DNA of 64,000 bases from positions 240,465-304,464 of the forward strand of contig KN834815.1 in NCBI GenBank assembly GCA_000827265.1. Reading direction: 5' to 3'. Position 1 is the stretch's first letter. Each line of letters opens with the position of its first letter. Below, one piece after another: positions 13,601 through 26,291 of this stretch. The translations under genes and the position numbers were made by a program. The stretch is from Collybiopsis luxurians FD-317 M1. Its lineage: Eukaryota > Basidiomycota > Agaricomycetes > Agaricales > Omphalotaceae. A model generated the notes under the pieces. The model searched no databases and was not told the origin of the DNA. It saw nothing but the letters and a program-made list of their open reading frames with translations.

Positions 13601-15083
13601 GATGCATTCACTGCCTCTTCAATCCTCGACGTTCTAAGTGGGCTTGCCGCTGAAGGGCGTACCATAATTATCACTATCCACCAAAGTCGGTCAGAACTAT
13701 TCCACCAATTCGGGAATCTACTTCTTCTGGCTAAAGGAGGTCGTGTCGCCTACTCGGGAAAGGCTTCCTCCATGATAACTTATTTTGGCCAGTTGGGCTA
13801 CCAATGTCCCTCAAATTGTAATCCCAGCGACTGGGCTTTGGACTTGGTCTCAGTGGATTTGAGAGACTCGAAGGCTGAGGAAGCAAGTCGAGCCAAGGTA
13901 GAGGAGATTCTGGAAGCATATGTTCCAAAGATATCTTCTGCGTCGAGGTTAGAGAGCAATGAGAAGCAAGCATTTCGCTCGCTTCCCTCGGATCTGATTA
14001 GCTTGAAAAAGGAACCGGCCCCGTTCCATGTCGCATTCCCTATTCTTATTCGACGAGGTTTGATCAACTTCAAGCGTCAACCAAATTTAGTAATTGCTCG
14101 TATCGCTCAAGTTCTAGGTTTGGGACTAGTAGAGGCACTATTCTTTGCACCTTTGAAGAGGGATTATATTGCCGCGAGTGTTAATATCGTCGGCGCTGTT
14201 CGTACGCGTCTTTTTTTCTATTATTTGTGTCTTCTGAACTGACGTGTAATTTCAGAGGAGATTTTGGCCTGTGAGTAAATAACCGTCGTATCAAAATGTG
14301 TGCTGAATACTTTCGCTAGTGTACTTTGTGGGTATGCTTCAGAATGCTGCACTTTACCCAATAGAACGTAATGTTTTCTACAAGGTAGGAGAGCCTCCGT
14401 TCTCTCAAACATTTGCGAATTGATTTTGAGCAACAGGAGCACGACGACGGCGCTTACTCTGTAGAAGCTTTCTTCGCCGTCTATGTCTGTCTGGAAGTGC
14501 CCTTTGAGATTCTCTCCGGTCTTCTGTTTTCCTTGCTAGCTGATATCGCCATCAACCTCCCGCGTACAATTCCGATGTATTTTATCATCGCTCTCAACTG
14601 CTTGTGCATCGTCAACTGTGGTGAGTCACTTGGTATCATATTCAACACGCTTTTCGAGAGCACGGGCTTTGCATTCAACGTAACGAGTGTCGTCTTGGCG
14701 GTGGGGACTTTCATGAGTGTAGGTGGCAAAACCTGCATTCCTAGTGACGTTTCATTGAAGTTGCTCCCCAGGGTCTTATGAGCATCAACATGATAGGTTT
14801 CCTCCAAGGAATCAATTACATCAGTCCTTTGAAATACACTATAGCGAACGTGTTTCCTTATGTTCTGCGCGGGATGACCTTTACCTGCGACGATTCACAG
14901 AAATTAGCAAATGGTCAATGTCCCTTGACCACCGGGGAGCAGGTTCTCGACTTGTACAAGTTGAACGTGGATCCTGCGCCGATGCTAGGGGCTTTGGTTG
15001 GCACAACCGTTGTGTATAGGATTGTTGCATATATGATTCTGAGGTTGGCGAGAACGAATTTCTCCGTGGCGAAGCGTACATAG
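10654..15083 (+). CDS. Full-length ABCG transporter B, tandem paralogue of A
   Basis: This is a head-to-tail duplicate of the previous gene, starting 239 bp after its stop and offset by about 4.69 kb. All ten introns are kept at the same positions and phases. The exons sum to about 1298 residues, with a one-codon deletion in the linker after the first transmembrane domain (KNSEDTKRY against KDNDEDSKRY). Both nucleotide-binding domains keep Walker A, signature and Walker B, including the 20-nt exon at 13520-13539 and the 15-nt exon at 14256-14270. Differences are spread evenly over exons and introns, so this is a diverged paralogue and not an assembly duplicate. Promoter sequence before the start is partly conserved with copy A. 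The gene converges on the LOG gene, stop codons 110 bp apart. Confidence 0.9.
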
Positions 15084-15193
15084 GTTACAACTGTATAATA
15101 TACGTTACCATAAATCTAGATGGTGGTAATGAACCTCTGATCATATATCAGTCACGGTTATACTGAGAGAGCTAGCTGCTTGTACGATAGTTT

Positions 15194-16284
15194 TCACGAC
15201 GAGGCCAAATTTCCGTTCATTCGTTTGCTCCAGTCATAAAATGCCTTGTGCTCTCCCTTTTTCCACCCTTCGATTGCTTTCAACGCGGCAGTACCCCAGT
15301 CATATTGTTCATGCAGTTCCAGATCCTCGGGTCCGTCGACGAAGGTTATCAACTTGACGTTGAAGGGTTGAATAAAGCCGTCTTCTATCGCCCTCAGAAT
15401 CATTTGGCGTATGGGGTCGTAGTAATTGAGAACGTTAAGCAAAACGATCGCTAGAAGAGATCAAGAGTCTAAGGAAGGAATTCGAGGGTATAAGGAAAAC
15501 GTACGTTTATCGTGTATTCCGAGTTGCGTCCATGTTGTCACTTCGAACACCTAAAAAATCTATGTCGGAACACCAAACAGACCGAAAGTTTGGCATACCT
15601 CTTCGAAGGTGCCAAAGCTAAGGGACAGTTAGCATTTCATTCCCGGGATAACCGAGCTAACTTACCCTCCAGGAAGACCTACAAATCCGCAAGAATGCCT
15701 TGCCATCGCTACTTTCCGATCATGCATTGTATCCACAATGATCTGGCGTCCAGAGTTAGATGCCTTTGAAGACTCAATAGCGGAAGCCATGTCCGTACCG
15801 TTCGATACTACAAAAAGGTTTATAAAATCAGTCTACGTCTGCAGAAAATTCAGATGGAATACCACATCAGCATTCGATTGCTCACATTTTCAGTATCAGG
15901 ATGTAATTGGACCAACCGTTTATTATCGGAAGCCGAAGGCTGAGGCTGAGCCGACTTGTCTGCTTCCCCGCCAGCTTCGAGCATTGCATGCGGTATAAAC
16001 CCAGTCACTGACCCTCCATTATCTATAACTGCTTTCGAAACGGTTCCCATGATTCCATTGGATCCTCCACCATAGACGAGCGGTCTGTTGTTTTTGGCTA
16101 ATGCAGCTCCTACCGCTGCACGATAGTTTTAGTTTTGGAATATATATTTTTTGCTGTTAGGGGAAGAAAAAAAAAGACCAAACGACTTACACAGAGCTGC
16201 TTTTGCGTATGCGGCACGTTTTCCTATCGAGGAACCGCAATAGACGGCTACAGCGCGAGGTTCTGGATCAGCTGGGCAATACAT
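15194..16284 (-). CDS. LOG-family phosphoribohydrolase (TIGR00730 type)
   Basis: The LOG (Lonely guy) family releases free cytokinin or adenine-type bases from nucleoside monophosphates; many fungal members are untested. The start at 16284 gives a short lead and then VAVYCGSSIGK, followed by LVYGGGSNGIMGTVSKAV. The diagnostic Rossmann motifs VDTMHDRK and LPGGFGTFEE are present. The second is assembled across a 19-nt exon (CTTTGGCACCTTCGAAGAG, 15599-15617). The last exon reads IVLLNVLNYYDP to NGNLASS. Introns are clear at 16116-16190 and around 15618-15665, 15551-15598 and 15452-15505. The junction near 15850-15895 is ambiguous between two acceptors. The gene is complete and close to typical LOG length. 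Its position next to two exporters suggests, but does not prove, a shared role. Confidence 0.88.
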
Positions 16285-16391
16285 GGTGGGACGTGGAGAA
16301 ATTGGGATTGGTTAATGGCTCTTTTATAGGTGGACACTGCCAGGACAGGGATGATGGTTTACACGCATAATTGTAGACTTCGAATTTATAG

Positions 16392-16427
16392 ATGACTCGT
16401 AAAGCGTATATGACTCGTAAAGCGTAT
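16392..16427. repeat. Two exact 18-bp tandem units upstream of the LOG gene
   Basis: ATGACTCGTAAAGCGTAT occurs twice back to back, about 110 bp upstream of the LOG start. It may be a chance slippage repeat or a duplicated binding site (core TGACTCG). No other copy was noticed. Confidence 0.7.
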
Positions 16428-16643
16428 ATGGGATTCGGAACTTCGGGACGCGACGCATTGCGGATCACCCGCTCATGCGAGTTGTACCTCAATGTAAAAT
16501 GTCAGAGTAATTTGGCAGAAGACGCCCTTTGGAATGCAGAAATTTTACATAAGAATTGTTAGGGCGCGTAAAATATCTCGAGGTAAGGAAGAACCGCCCG
16601 TATGCTAGAGAAACGAGGGTGCTCAATTCTTCTCCAATGAAGC

Positions 16644-17897
16644 CTACTTTTTAGCTTTTATGCCCTTCCTCTCCGTTTCGAAGCGACTCTTCTTTCTCTT
16701 CTGAGGTACTTCTGTGTCACCAGCCAAGGAATCTGCACCTCTCTTCTTGTTCTGTCGACTTCGCTCCAGCACTCCGCCTCTTTTCCCTCTTTGTCGCAAT
16801 TCATCGTATCCGTCATTTCCGAGGCCACGACCAGAACCGCGTCTAATATCTCTCAAAACATCACCAAACTCATCCTCCCACCCCGCTGCAGCACTTCGTC
16901 TACGTCCTCCACCTTTTCCTTCCTCCCCAAGGCCACTCAGTCCAGCTCCAAGAGCCAGCGCTTCCTCATCTCTAGCTCTGCGCCTCGCGTCTTTTTTGCT
17001 CATCATAACACGGCCAAACTGCTCCTCCTCAAACTCGGACAAGTGCTTGAGGTATTTGGCACGGGAAGAGGTATGATTGAGAGAAGGAGTATTTCCAAGG
17101 CCGGACGTGCTCTCGATGTGAGGCATAGAAGCATCGGTATGTAGAACGGATGCAAGGGAAGTGGGAATTGGGGCGCGCTGTTGACGTTTTGATTTTGCAG
17201 AGGTTTGGGGCACGTAGGGCATGGGTGCAACTCGAGGTGGACGGTATATTCCATCAGCATTCGAGTCACCGTTACCTAGGCGAGCAGAGTCTGCCTCATC
17301 ATCCTCGTCTTCGTCGTCATTAGCTTCCAGTAGGTTTTGAGGATTAGGTCGGAACGCAAGAGGATCTGAAGGCAATCTCAGTAACGTTGTAAAGACTCTG
17401 AAACTAGGTACATACCATTTATGATGTCGCTCGCATCTGTTTTTCCGTTTTGCTGAGCGGCCTTGACGAGTTTTTCAATCTGGTAACGCATGCGTCCCTC
17501 CAAAGCCTTGACCTTTTCGAGTACGATTCGGCCCTCAATCATCTGATCTACCAAGTCTCCCGGTCCTGCTCCACGAGGACCCCGCTGCGTGTCACTGAAT
17601 GGTTCTGCGGGTGAATCGCGTGCAGACAGAGAATGGCCAATAGCCCTCCGAGTTGACACGAGAAGAAGGGACTGTAGATAGGATAAAAGAACTTGGTGTT
17701 TGAGAGAAAGCAAGGATATCCCATCCTTATTTTCGAAATAAGATGGACCTCTGGAGACAGTTAGCGCAGGAACAGTACAGAATAAGAAGAGAATCGGACT
17801 TTGCTTTGAGTGACTCTATGGTTTCCCGAGCAGAAGCCATGCCGTCAGCCATGTCGTCCAGCAATTTACATACTTGCTGAGTATCTATAGAGGACAT
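16644..17897 (-). CDS. LCP5: Lcp5/neuroguidin, U3 snoRNP-associated ribosome biogenesis factor
   Basis: Lcp5 and neuroguidin (Sas10/Utp3/C1D family) act in the nucleolus in the small-subunit processome for 18S rRNA maturation. Exon 1 from 17897 reads MSSIDTQQVCKLLDDMADGM. A 49-nt intron with the uncommon donor GTCCGA leads to YFENKDGISLLSLKHQVLLS, the conserved Sas10/C1D helical start. After an intron at 17366-17415 the last exon begins DPLAFRPNPQNL, a family hallmark. It continues through an acidic DDEDEDDE stretch and IYRPPRVAPMPY to a basic tail with KKRKKSRFE, a likely nuclear or nucleolar signal. Family-typical length of about 370 residues. It is divergent from HAT1 across a 153-bp spacer. 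Confidence 0.88.
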
Positions 17898-18050
17898 ACT
17901 GGTAGAGAAGATTAAGGTCTAATTATTTAGACGCCCAAAAAAATTCCACAAGTGCCGAGCGGCAAACGCGCTTCTCCGTATTAACCACGACATCCACCAC
18001 CCAAAACCAGGTCGCGAGCTTTGACGCGTTCCACCAACGGAACTTCAGGA
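17898..18050. promoter_or_regulatory. 153-bp bidirectional promoter LCP5 / HAT1
   Basis: The start codons of LCP5 (17897, minus) and HAT1 (18051, plus) are only 153 bp apart, so both core promoters and 5' leaders share this spacer. No TATA box is evident, which fits housekeeping genes. Confidence 0.6.
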
Positions 18051-19886
18051 ATGTCGGACTGGACATCGGACTCGAATGAATGTCTCTCTATATCCATGGG
18101 TAAAGTTCCAACATTTGCTGTGTAATTCAGTGGCAGTGGTCCAACTTTGTTTTCGCGTTTTCTAGTGCGGTCCGCCGAGGATACAAAAGCTCTAGGAGAG
18201 GAGGAATCATATCTGGAATTTAATCCAGCTTTCACCTATCCCGTACGTGTCGCGTATGCCCGAGTGAACTCTGCATCTGAGACTGGTTGGACAGATTTTT
18301 GGAGAGGAAGAGAAAATCTATGGGTACAAGGACCTTAACATTGACGTATGTCAGTAGCTTCTCTGTTAATGCTTTGCTCGACTTCTCGTCAACAGCTGAA
18401 ATTCACATCGGGCTCCCTCAAGCAATTCCTTTATGTCCAATGGTCAGACAAACTCAAATCGGCGGATACCGTTGACAATGTGGATGGGATTATCCGTCAA
18501 TTCCTTCCCGAAGGTGGATTTTAATTACTCCAAGTCCTAATTACTTCGCTCATTATACTACCAGAGGTCGAAACTGATGAAGAAATATTTCAAGCTCAAG
18601 TCGAACATGACGCCACGTCTTTCAAGCCCTCTGGAGAGTTGATATATTCATATACGAGGTCAGCATCCAAAGGAAAAGCCAAAGACGTTGCGAGGTTGGA
18701 GCAAGGAACACTCAACCCCGACGATGAAGACGCTATTGTTTATGAGGTGTACCATGTACGCGACAGATACTTCTTTTGGCTGCGTTAACTCTAACATACC
18801 CTGCGGTAGACCACTTGGGATACTCCAGGTTTCAAAGAGTACCATCGACGCATGCAGATATTTATTCTGCTGTACATTGAGGCTGGATCCTATATAAACG
18901 AAGAGGAGGAGGCTTGGGAGTTTGTTGTCTTGTACGTCCACACTTTCCTCATTCTAGAATATTTTGTTTGATGGAAGATAGGTATGAGAAACGAAAACGG
19001 CCTGGCGCACCACATATTTCAACGTATCATTTTGTTGGCTATTCTTCCCTCTACAACTTTTACTACTTCCCTGAGAAGATACGATTACGATTAAGGTTTG
19101 AGTCACCTTGTTTGTTCTACATAATATATCATTTTGCTGACAGCGGCAACATCACAGTCAATTCGTTATCCTTGGACCCTACCAGCGAAGCGGACATGGA
19201 TGTATGTCTATCTCATATGTGAACATGACTTGAACCTGACGACATTATTTCTCAGCTGAGCTTTACAAGGCCATTTACCAATACGTTCTCTCTCAGCCAC
19301 GAATAGGCGAACTTACTGTAGAAGATCCCGCAGAAGCATTTGAAGACTTACGGGATAAGAATGACCTCAAAATGCTTCTTTCTACCAAAGAGTTTATGGA
19401 AGAGGGGTTCAGTCGAGATGCAGGCTCGCATGGTGGAGGTCGAGTAGGAAAAATAGGCAAGGCATTGAGTGGTGGTGGTATGGGTAAAGGTAAAATGGGC
19501 CCGCCGGTGGATAAAGGATGGGCGGAAAAATGGAGGGTGAAACTCAAAATTGCCGGCGTAAGCACTCTGCTATCTCAACGTTGAGCCGAAAACTCAATGA
19601 GGACTGTTTCGTAGCGGCAATTCCAGCGGCTCGTGGAGATGCTCATCCAAATGCACTTGGATCCTTTGGATGCCCGTGCATTGAAAGCGTACAGACTGCA
19701 AGTGAAAGAACGTCTGTATAGGTTTAATTTTGTAAGTCCTTTGGTTCGCTAATTTGCCTCTCGGCCCTGATTTTTCTGCAGGAAGTGTTGGCTCAACTGG
19801 AAAAGGAAGAACGTTTAGAAAAGCTCGAAGAGACTTTTCAGAGTGTCAGAGAGGATTATAATCGCATATTAAAACTTGTCTACTAG
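18051..19886 (+). CDS. HAT1: Histone acetyltransferase type B catalytic subunit Hat1
   Basis: Hat1 acetylates newly made histone H4 (K5/K12), usually with an RbAp46/48 partner (Hat2). The start at 18051 reads MSDWTSDSNECLSISM. Further exons give FNPAFTYP, FGEEEKIYGYKDLNID, LKFTSGSLKQFLYVQWSDKL and the core YHFVGYSSLYNFYYFPEKIR. The acetyl-CoA motif is reassembled as SQFVILGPYQRSGHGSELY, with Q-x-x-G-x-G as QRSGHG. This needs the acceptor at CATCACAG near 19160, not the earlier CTGACAG. The conserved catalytic Glu lies in LTVEDPAEAFEDLRD. The C-terminal helical region ends RILKLVY. There are several 50-65 nt introns and no break. A Gly/Lys-rich loop (SHGGGRVGKIGKALSGGG) extends the C-terminal domain. 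Confidence 0.92.
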
Positions 19887-20145
19887 GCGTCACGGTCGCG
19901 TGTCTTGTATTTGTACGTGTACGATCGCTTGCAGGAGTCGATCACAAAAATGGAAAACTTCGTGTTTCGAATCGCGAGCTCGTTGTTGCACTCTATTCTG
20001 CTTCTTCGTTTGAACCACCATGCGCTACTAGAAATCGCCAGCTTCCATCGCCCACCCCTATACTTCTACAGCCTACTTATTTCATTCAACTACATCATTT
20101 GTACATTCGTATAATTTGGCGAGTTCACGCCCGTCACCCTCAAAC

Positions 20146-20887
20146 ATGGACCTTTTCCTAGTGCCCAACAACCCAGAACATACCGTACTCGTTTCTCCCA
20201 ACGGCGTCGCTCATTATCAAGTCAGTACCACCAAGACCTCGCACGGCCGGCGCGTGACAACCATCCAACGCCCTGCCGAGTCTGTAGAAGCCAGTGTGGT
20301 AGCGGAAGTGGATTGGGGGAACTTTGAGAACCCAACCGTAGTTAGAAGGTGTCCGTTAGTCAGAGGGAGGAGTCTTCTGCCAGATGAAGGTGTACTCGCC
20401 TCTGATTTCTTGTACAAAAAGTATCAGTTTAGCTCGTGAGTGAATTCTTTTACAATGACTTGCTGGGGCCTCGTTGACTTGATATACGATACAGCTCTCG
20501 GTATTTCTTGGGCGACGACGCGATAGAGTATAGATGGAAGTTTATCAAAGGCGTAGGATGCGTTGTAAGTGTCAGAATGGTCGAGTACATCCACGCGATC
20601 CCAATTTGACATCGAGTTAACCTCCAACCCTTTCATTCCAGCTCATTCGCGTCGACACTAAAGAAGAGATCGCACGATATTCGTTCGCGCTCAGCAAGGA
20701 GGGTCTTTACGCTGGAGAACGAAAGTCACGCCTCAATATTCAACCTTGCTCTGTAGAGTTAGATCTGATTGTTGTTTCATTCTTGATTATGCTGAAGAAG
20801 AAGAGGGAAAAGTCGGGAGGAGATCATTTGTATTGTGCCCATGATGAGGACCCGCAAGGAGACGGAGGGGGCGACGGCGGTGGTTGA
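20146..20887 (+). CDS. DUF6593-like protein
   Basis: Three exons give about 210 residues. The first reads MDLFLVPNNPEHTVLVSP and HYQVSTTKTSHGRRVTTIQR, followed by VVAEVDWGNFENPTVVR. The second contains RYFLGDDAIEYRWKFI and the third IRVDTKEEIARYSFAL, then a hydrophobic VELDLIVVSFLIML and a Gly/Asp tail. This matches my memory of the basidiomycete-specific DUF6593 family, usually 180-220 residues and often in many copies per genome. The start at 20146 was chosen as the first ATG in frame. There is no signal peptide and the biochemical role is unknown. Confidence 0.75.
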
Positions 20888-21302
20888 TGCCCGAGAGCGT
20901 CCCGGGGGTTTTCTTATTCGGTATATCATAATGGTTGTACTTGATATTCTATAGAACGAATTCTTTTACCAACACTGCCACCAAACTGCGTATCGGCGCT
21001 CAATTCTTTGGGCGCCTAATTTACGTTCTAGACTTGACTTATCCAAGTCGTGCGGCGGCCTGGAGCGAGTCTTCCCAAAGTCTACACCTGTCTACGCTCA
21101 TCTACGCCCTTCTCGAGCTCCAGTTTTGACACTCTGTGCTTCCGATTTGCTCCTTCCTACCACTCCAAGTCGTGTTTCATGCGACATATAAAATGAAGCC
21201 AGAGCAGAACAGGTCACTCATTCCATTCCAAAAGCTTCAAAAGCTTCAACTACTCTTCCGATAGAATATCTACCAATCTACGCTTGCTAGCAACCAGCAA
21301 AC
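20888..21302. other. 415-bp spacer with likely promoter of the small gene
   Basis: The left part is probably the 3' UTR of the DUF6593-like gene. The right part holds a TATA-like ACATATAAAATG near 21182-21193, about 115 bp before the next start codon. It also has a small direct repeat AAAAGCTTCAAAAGCTTC near 21230-21248. No gene is visible. Confidence 0.5.
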
Positions 21303-21583
21303 ATGTATTACACCTACCTCGCTCGTAGAAGCGTACGTCCGGCTGCCTCTCTATCTTCCAAAAGGCACTTTTAATCTTATACTTAATCATGATCTTGATT
21401 AGACATTCTTCGCTTGGCTGGGCATCCAGGCCTCTCTAGCAACCTTTGTCGCTTCGCAGTACATGAAGCCAAGGTACGTGATTCCGAGTATCTCATTGTG
21501 CTTTGTCTGAAAATCTTGAATTATGTAGAGCCAAAATATCAGACTTGAAGCGCATGTCTCAGTCTATTCCAACTACCCATTGA
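21303..21583 (+). CDS. 51-residue three-exon protein with one membrane-like segment, unknown
   Basis: Exons 21303-21332, 21403-21473 and 21529-21583 join in phase (30, 71 and 55 nt) with good GT-AG signals (GTACGT...GATTAG, GTACGT...TGTAG). The product begins MYYTYLARRS, has one hydrophobic stretch AWLGIQASLATFVASQYM (about residues 14-31) flanked by basic residues, and ends in a polar tail KISDLKRMSQSIPTTH. A TATA-like box and CT-rich leader precede it. Short size, Arg-rich N-terminus and single span recall small mitochondrial inner-membrane subunits, but I recognise no specific family. It is too short for most gene finders. Confidence 0.6.
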
Positions 21584-21831
21584 GCTCGTCGCGTTCTCGA
21601 TATCTATTTGCCGACGACGACGCCCTACATTCACAGACAATGTATATAGAAATCCCAATTAATGTGTATCGATAGTAATTCATACCTTTGCATACCTCCT
21701 TCAAACTTCGACATCCATCTATGAACCGAAAACAAAAAGAGTGAAAGACCAATAAATTAAACAATATAGGCTGACCGCTACATATAGTAAGCTACATGCT
21801 CTAGGAAATAAAGCTATTCAAGCAGAACCTC

Positions 21832-23875
21832 TCAATCGATGGCTCGACATTTCAGGTCACCAGCTCCCACCATCGCAATCGTTGCCCCCAAACACCATCC
21901 CAACTCCGTGTCCTGAATTTTCTTACCGATGACCACATCCCGTGCATCACCAAACTCGTATCCAAGTCTGAGCAAGCCATGCATGAATGTCAAGTCGAGA
22001 CACCACTCGGGTCGACCTTCGAGATCAGCGATAACCTCCTTGTTATTACCCCAGCGAGCAACCCAGGAATCCCGACCGAGACAGACATCTTTGGCAAGGG
22101 AGGCAATAGTGGACACAGTTAATTTGTCCACAGGGTCGGTAGTGGAGGACGACGAAGAGCCGGCCTCCGCAGAAACGAGAGGATCAATACGATCGAAGAA
22201 GTAGGATAGAAGGAGGACCTTGCCCGAAGCGAAGGAATCAAGAATGGAGGGTTGGTAGACCCCATTGAAAGAGCAAGGTTTGAGCTCACAAATCCTTTGA
22301 AAGATGAATTGAGAATATGAAACCTATAAGCGTATAAGAGCCCTTACGAGTCTTTAGCCATGACCAACTCGATCACTCGATTGCAAGCGTCAAAGCTACC
22401 TATCTGCTCCCCATCCATAACAACAGTCTTGGTCGTGTTGGCGCGTTCATCGACTATTTCAACCTCACGTTTTGTGCCTCTCGCTAGACAAGGGTTACCA
22501 ATGGTAGCGGGAACGGTGTCCAGCGAACCTGCTCCAGGATTTCTGATTGACGCCATAAAGTCAACGAGCTGGTGGACATGAGCCCGTGCGCGCATTAGAC
22601 CGTATCCGAGGTAAGAGTGTTGGTATAGAACGTGAGACTTTCCTCCGAATTCGAGCAAGTATTTGTGATCCCCATCCGCAAAGGTTGCGTCTGAATTGGA
22701 AAACGTCGGTTCGAATACTATCTGAGTCGAAGCTCCCCCAAGATCAAGCACAGCGTACGTAGGGGTGTTGACAGGAGTGTCGGCACGGATAGTGTCGAGC
22801 AGATAATTTGCAGTAATCCATGCGAACACACCCTCGTCTTTTCCGTCCATGATGACCACACCATCCGGCTCCTGTAATTTGAAAGGATACTTTTCGTTAA
22901 TTCTAAGCGCCACCGCGTCCAGAATGTCCTTGCTCTTTGACCCAGGCAACAACCTAAGACCGGCGGTTGCTTTCACCGCCACCGGAGTGCAAGAACGCAA
23001 AGACGATGGAACCACTCGCACAGCCTCGTCCAGTAAAACATCCAAACTTGCCGCTGCTTCTTCAGCTGAATCCCAAATTTGACTAGAAAGACCTGGCTGA
23101 CGCTGCTTGAACACTTCGTACTCGTACGAAGGGGATGAACCACAGTTGTGAAATTTGTAAACGTGTATACGAGAGCCAGTCGAACCCGCATCAATCATTA
23201 ACGCATACTGGACTAGAGGAAGATGTGCAGCGGAAGGTGCTTTGCAGTGGGTAGTTTTAGAGGGATCGGGGTCTTCTTCGAATGAAGTTGGGTGGCCAGA
23301 GAAGGTAGCTGGCTTCTTTGTATCTGAATGTGGAGGGGGTGGTATAACTGGATCTGCTTCATCTTGAGGTGGTTTGGTGTAAACTGCTGTTCGCAGTGAA
23401 TTAATGCCAGTCGAATCTATGAAAAAATAGGATACTTACCATCAGTTTCCTTACCATCTGACTGCCAATTTTCTAGAACTTTTGCAGGTTCTCGAGGACC
23501 CAGGAACCATATTAGTCCAATAATCGCTGCACCTGCGATAGCAAATTTCTTCCATCCTATGCGCCTGTTACTACCCGTCCTACTAGGACCCATACCGCCC
23601 TCTAAACGCTCATAATTACTGCTTCTTGGGGAGATAGCCATTGGTGTATTATTTCCCAGGCCAACAGGAGTATCTCCGGTTGAATTCCTAGAATTTTGAA
23701 AGTGTAAACTTCGTGAACGAGTGTGGTTGTCTTTAGAGATGGCTGCCCCCGTTGAACGGCCTATTGCTGGCTTAGAAGAAGAGGACTTGCGCTCTATGTC
23801 GTCGTGATTGAGGTGAGAGTGAAAACCGTTGTGACTGTCGGAGCGTGAACCACCGTGGTGGGAGTCGAAGCTCAT
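21832..23875 (-). CDS. GDA1: Golgi guanosine-diphosphatase (GDA1/CD39 NTPase family)
   Basis: Gda1 hydrolyses GDP to GMP in the Golgi lumen so that GMP can be exchanged for GDP-mannose during glycosylation. It is a type II membrane protein: a Ser/His-rich cytosolic tail is followed by one transmembrane segment (KKFAIAGAAIIGLIWFLG) and a lumenal catalytic domain. Apyrase motifs are visible: DAGSTGSR, KATAGLR, MDGKDEGVFAW and LDLGGASTQ. The last exons give GVYQPSILDSF and the C-terminus GAGDLKCRAID. The first intron (23417-23454) is only 38 nt, or 23 nt if the second donor is used. Another intron separates MAKDS from ICELKPCSFNG near 22290-22350. Length of about 610 residues is typical. Confidence 0.92.
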
Positions 23876-24119
23876 AAAGTATAGAGTTACCGGCCGTTTC
23901 CGGCGGTGTACACCTCAAAATGATCGCCTCAATTTATTTTTTTCTTCACATAGCTTAGTGTTGAATTTCTTCGCTATAGGGAAATGTGGGCAGTATATAT
24001 TGATCTACACGCAGGGAGCATTTATGTATCGACGTTTGAAGAACATAGACACGAAATACATGACTACCAATACTGCAGCACCGCATCAACATTCAAAGAA
24101 GGGTAACAAACCTCATTCA

Positions 24120-25841
<1,722 letters not shown>

Positions 25842-26291
25842 TTTTGCAAACTACAAGGTAAAACTTTTGCGGTTCTTATAGTAAGTTTTGACCTGCAGTG
25901 TGTAAAAGAATCTAGTGTAAAACGGAACCAACCCGAATAGTTGGTCAGGAAAAATATCGTCATGTCACCGACAGTCAAGGACTTTTCAAACGGAAGGAAC
26001 ACGGAGCAGTTGCTCGAGTCAAGTCTAAACGGCTCTGCTCGGAGTTGATTACGAGCATATCCATTCGTTTTACTATTTAACTCGGCATCGAGGAAACATC
26101 TTTCGCAGAGCGAAACAAATAAACGAATGAAGAGGGACGGAAATCTCGTATCGGTAGCTACAGCCATCCAAAATCTTCTCATGGCCAATGGATCTGGACG
26201 CTCATCGACTGAAACTACGCAAATTAGAATCGCAAAAACAGTCATGGCCGAAAGCCGTGCAATAGCACTTACTCGACGCAAATATGCCTTC
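25842..26291. other. 3' flank with spliced-UTR signature shared with the downstream paralogue
   Basis: Just after the stop of the minus-strand gene at 26292 there is a donor-like CGTCGA|GTAAGTGC and, about 55 nt later, CGTAGTTTCAG. The corresponding site of the second paralogue (27600-27690) has CGTCGA|GTGAGTAC and GTACTCTCAG. This looks like a 3'-UTR intron kept in both duplicates. The rest (25842-26100) is the AKR promoter side and shows no gene. Confidence 0.45.

Noticed and set aside
5964..15083. ABC genes as PDR-type multidrug pumps
   Set aside because: In PDR proteins the first Walker A and second signature are degenerate; here both halves have canonical GxxGSGK(S/T) and SGGE(R/K)RR.
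5964..15083. ABC copies A and B as an assembly duplicate
   Set aside because: They differ at many scattered positions in exons and introns and by a codon deletion, unlike the P450 tandem.
18147..18338. Separate small gene inside the HAT1 region
   Set aside because: The frame is composed of HAT1 exon 2 flanked by its introns; spliced reading restores the Hat1 motifs FNPAFTYP and FGEEEKIYGY.
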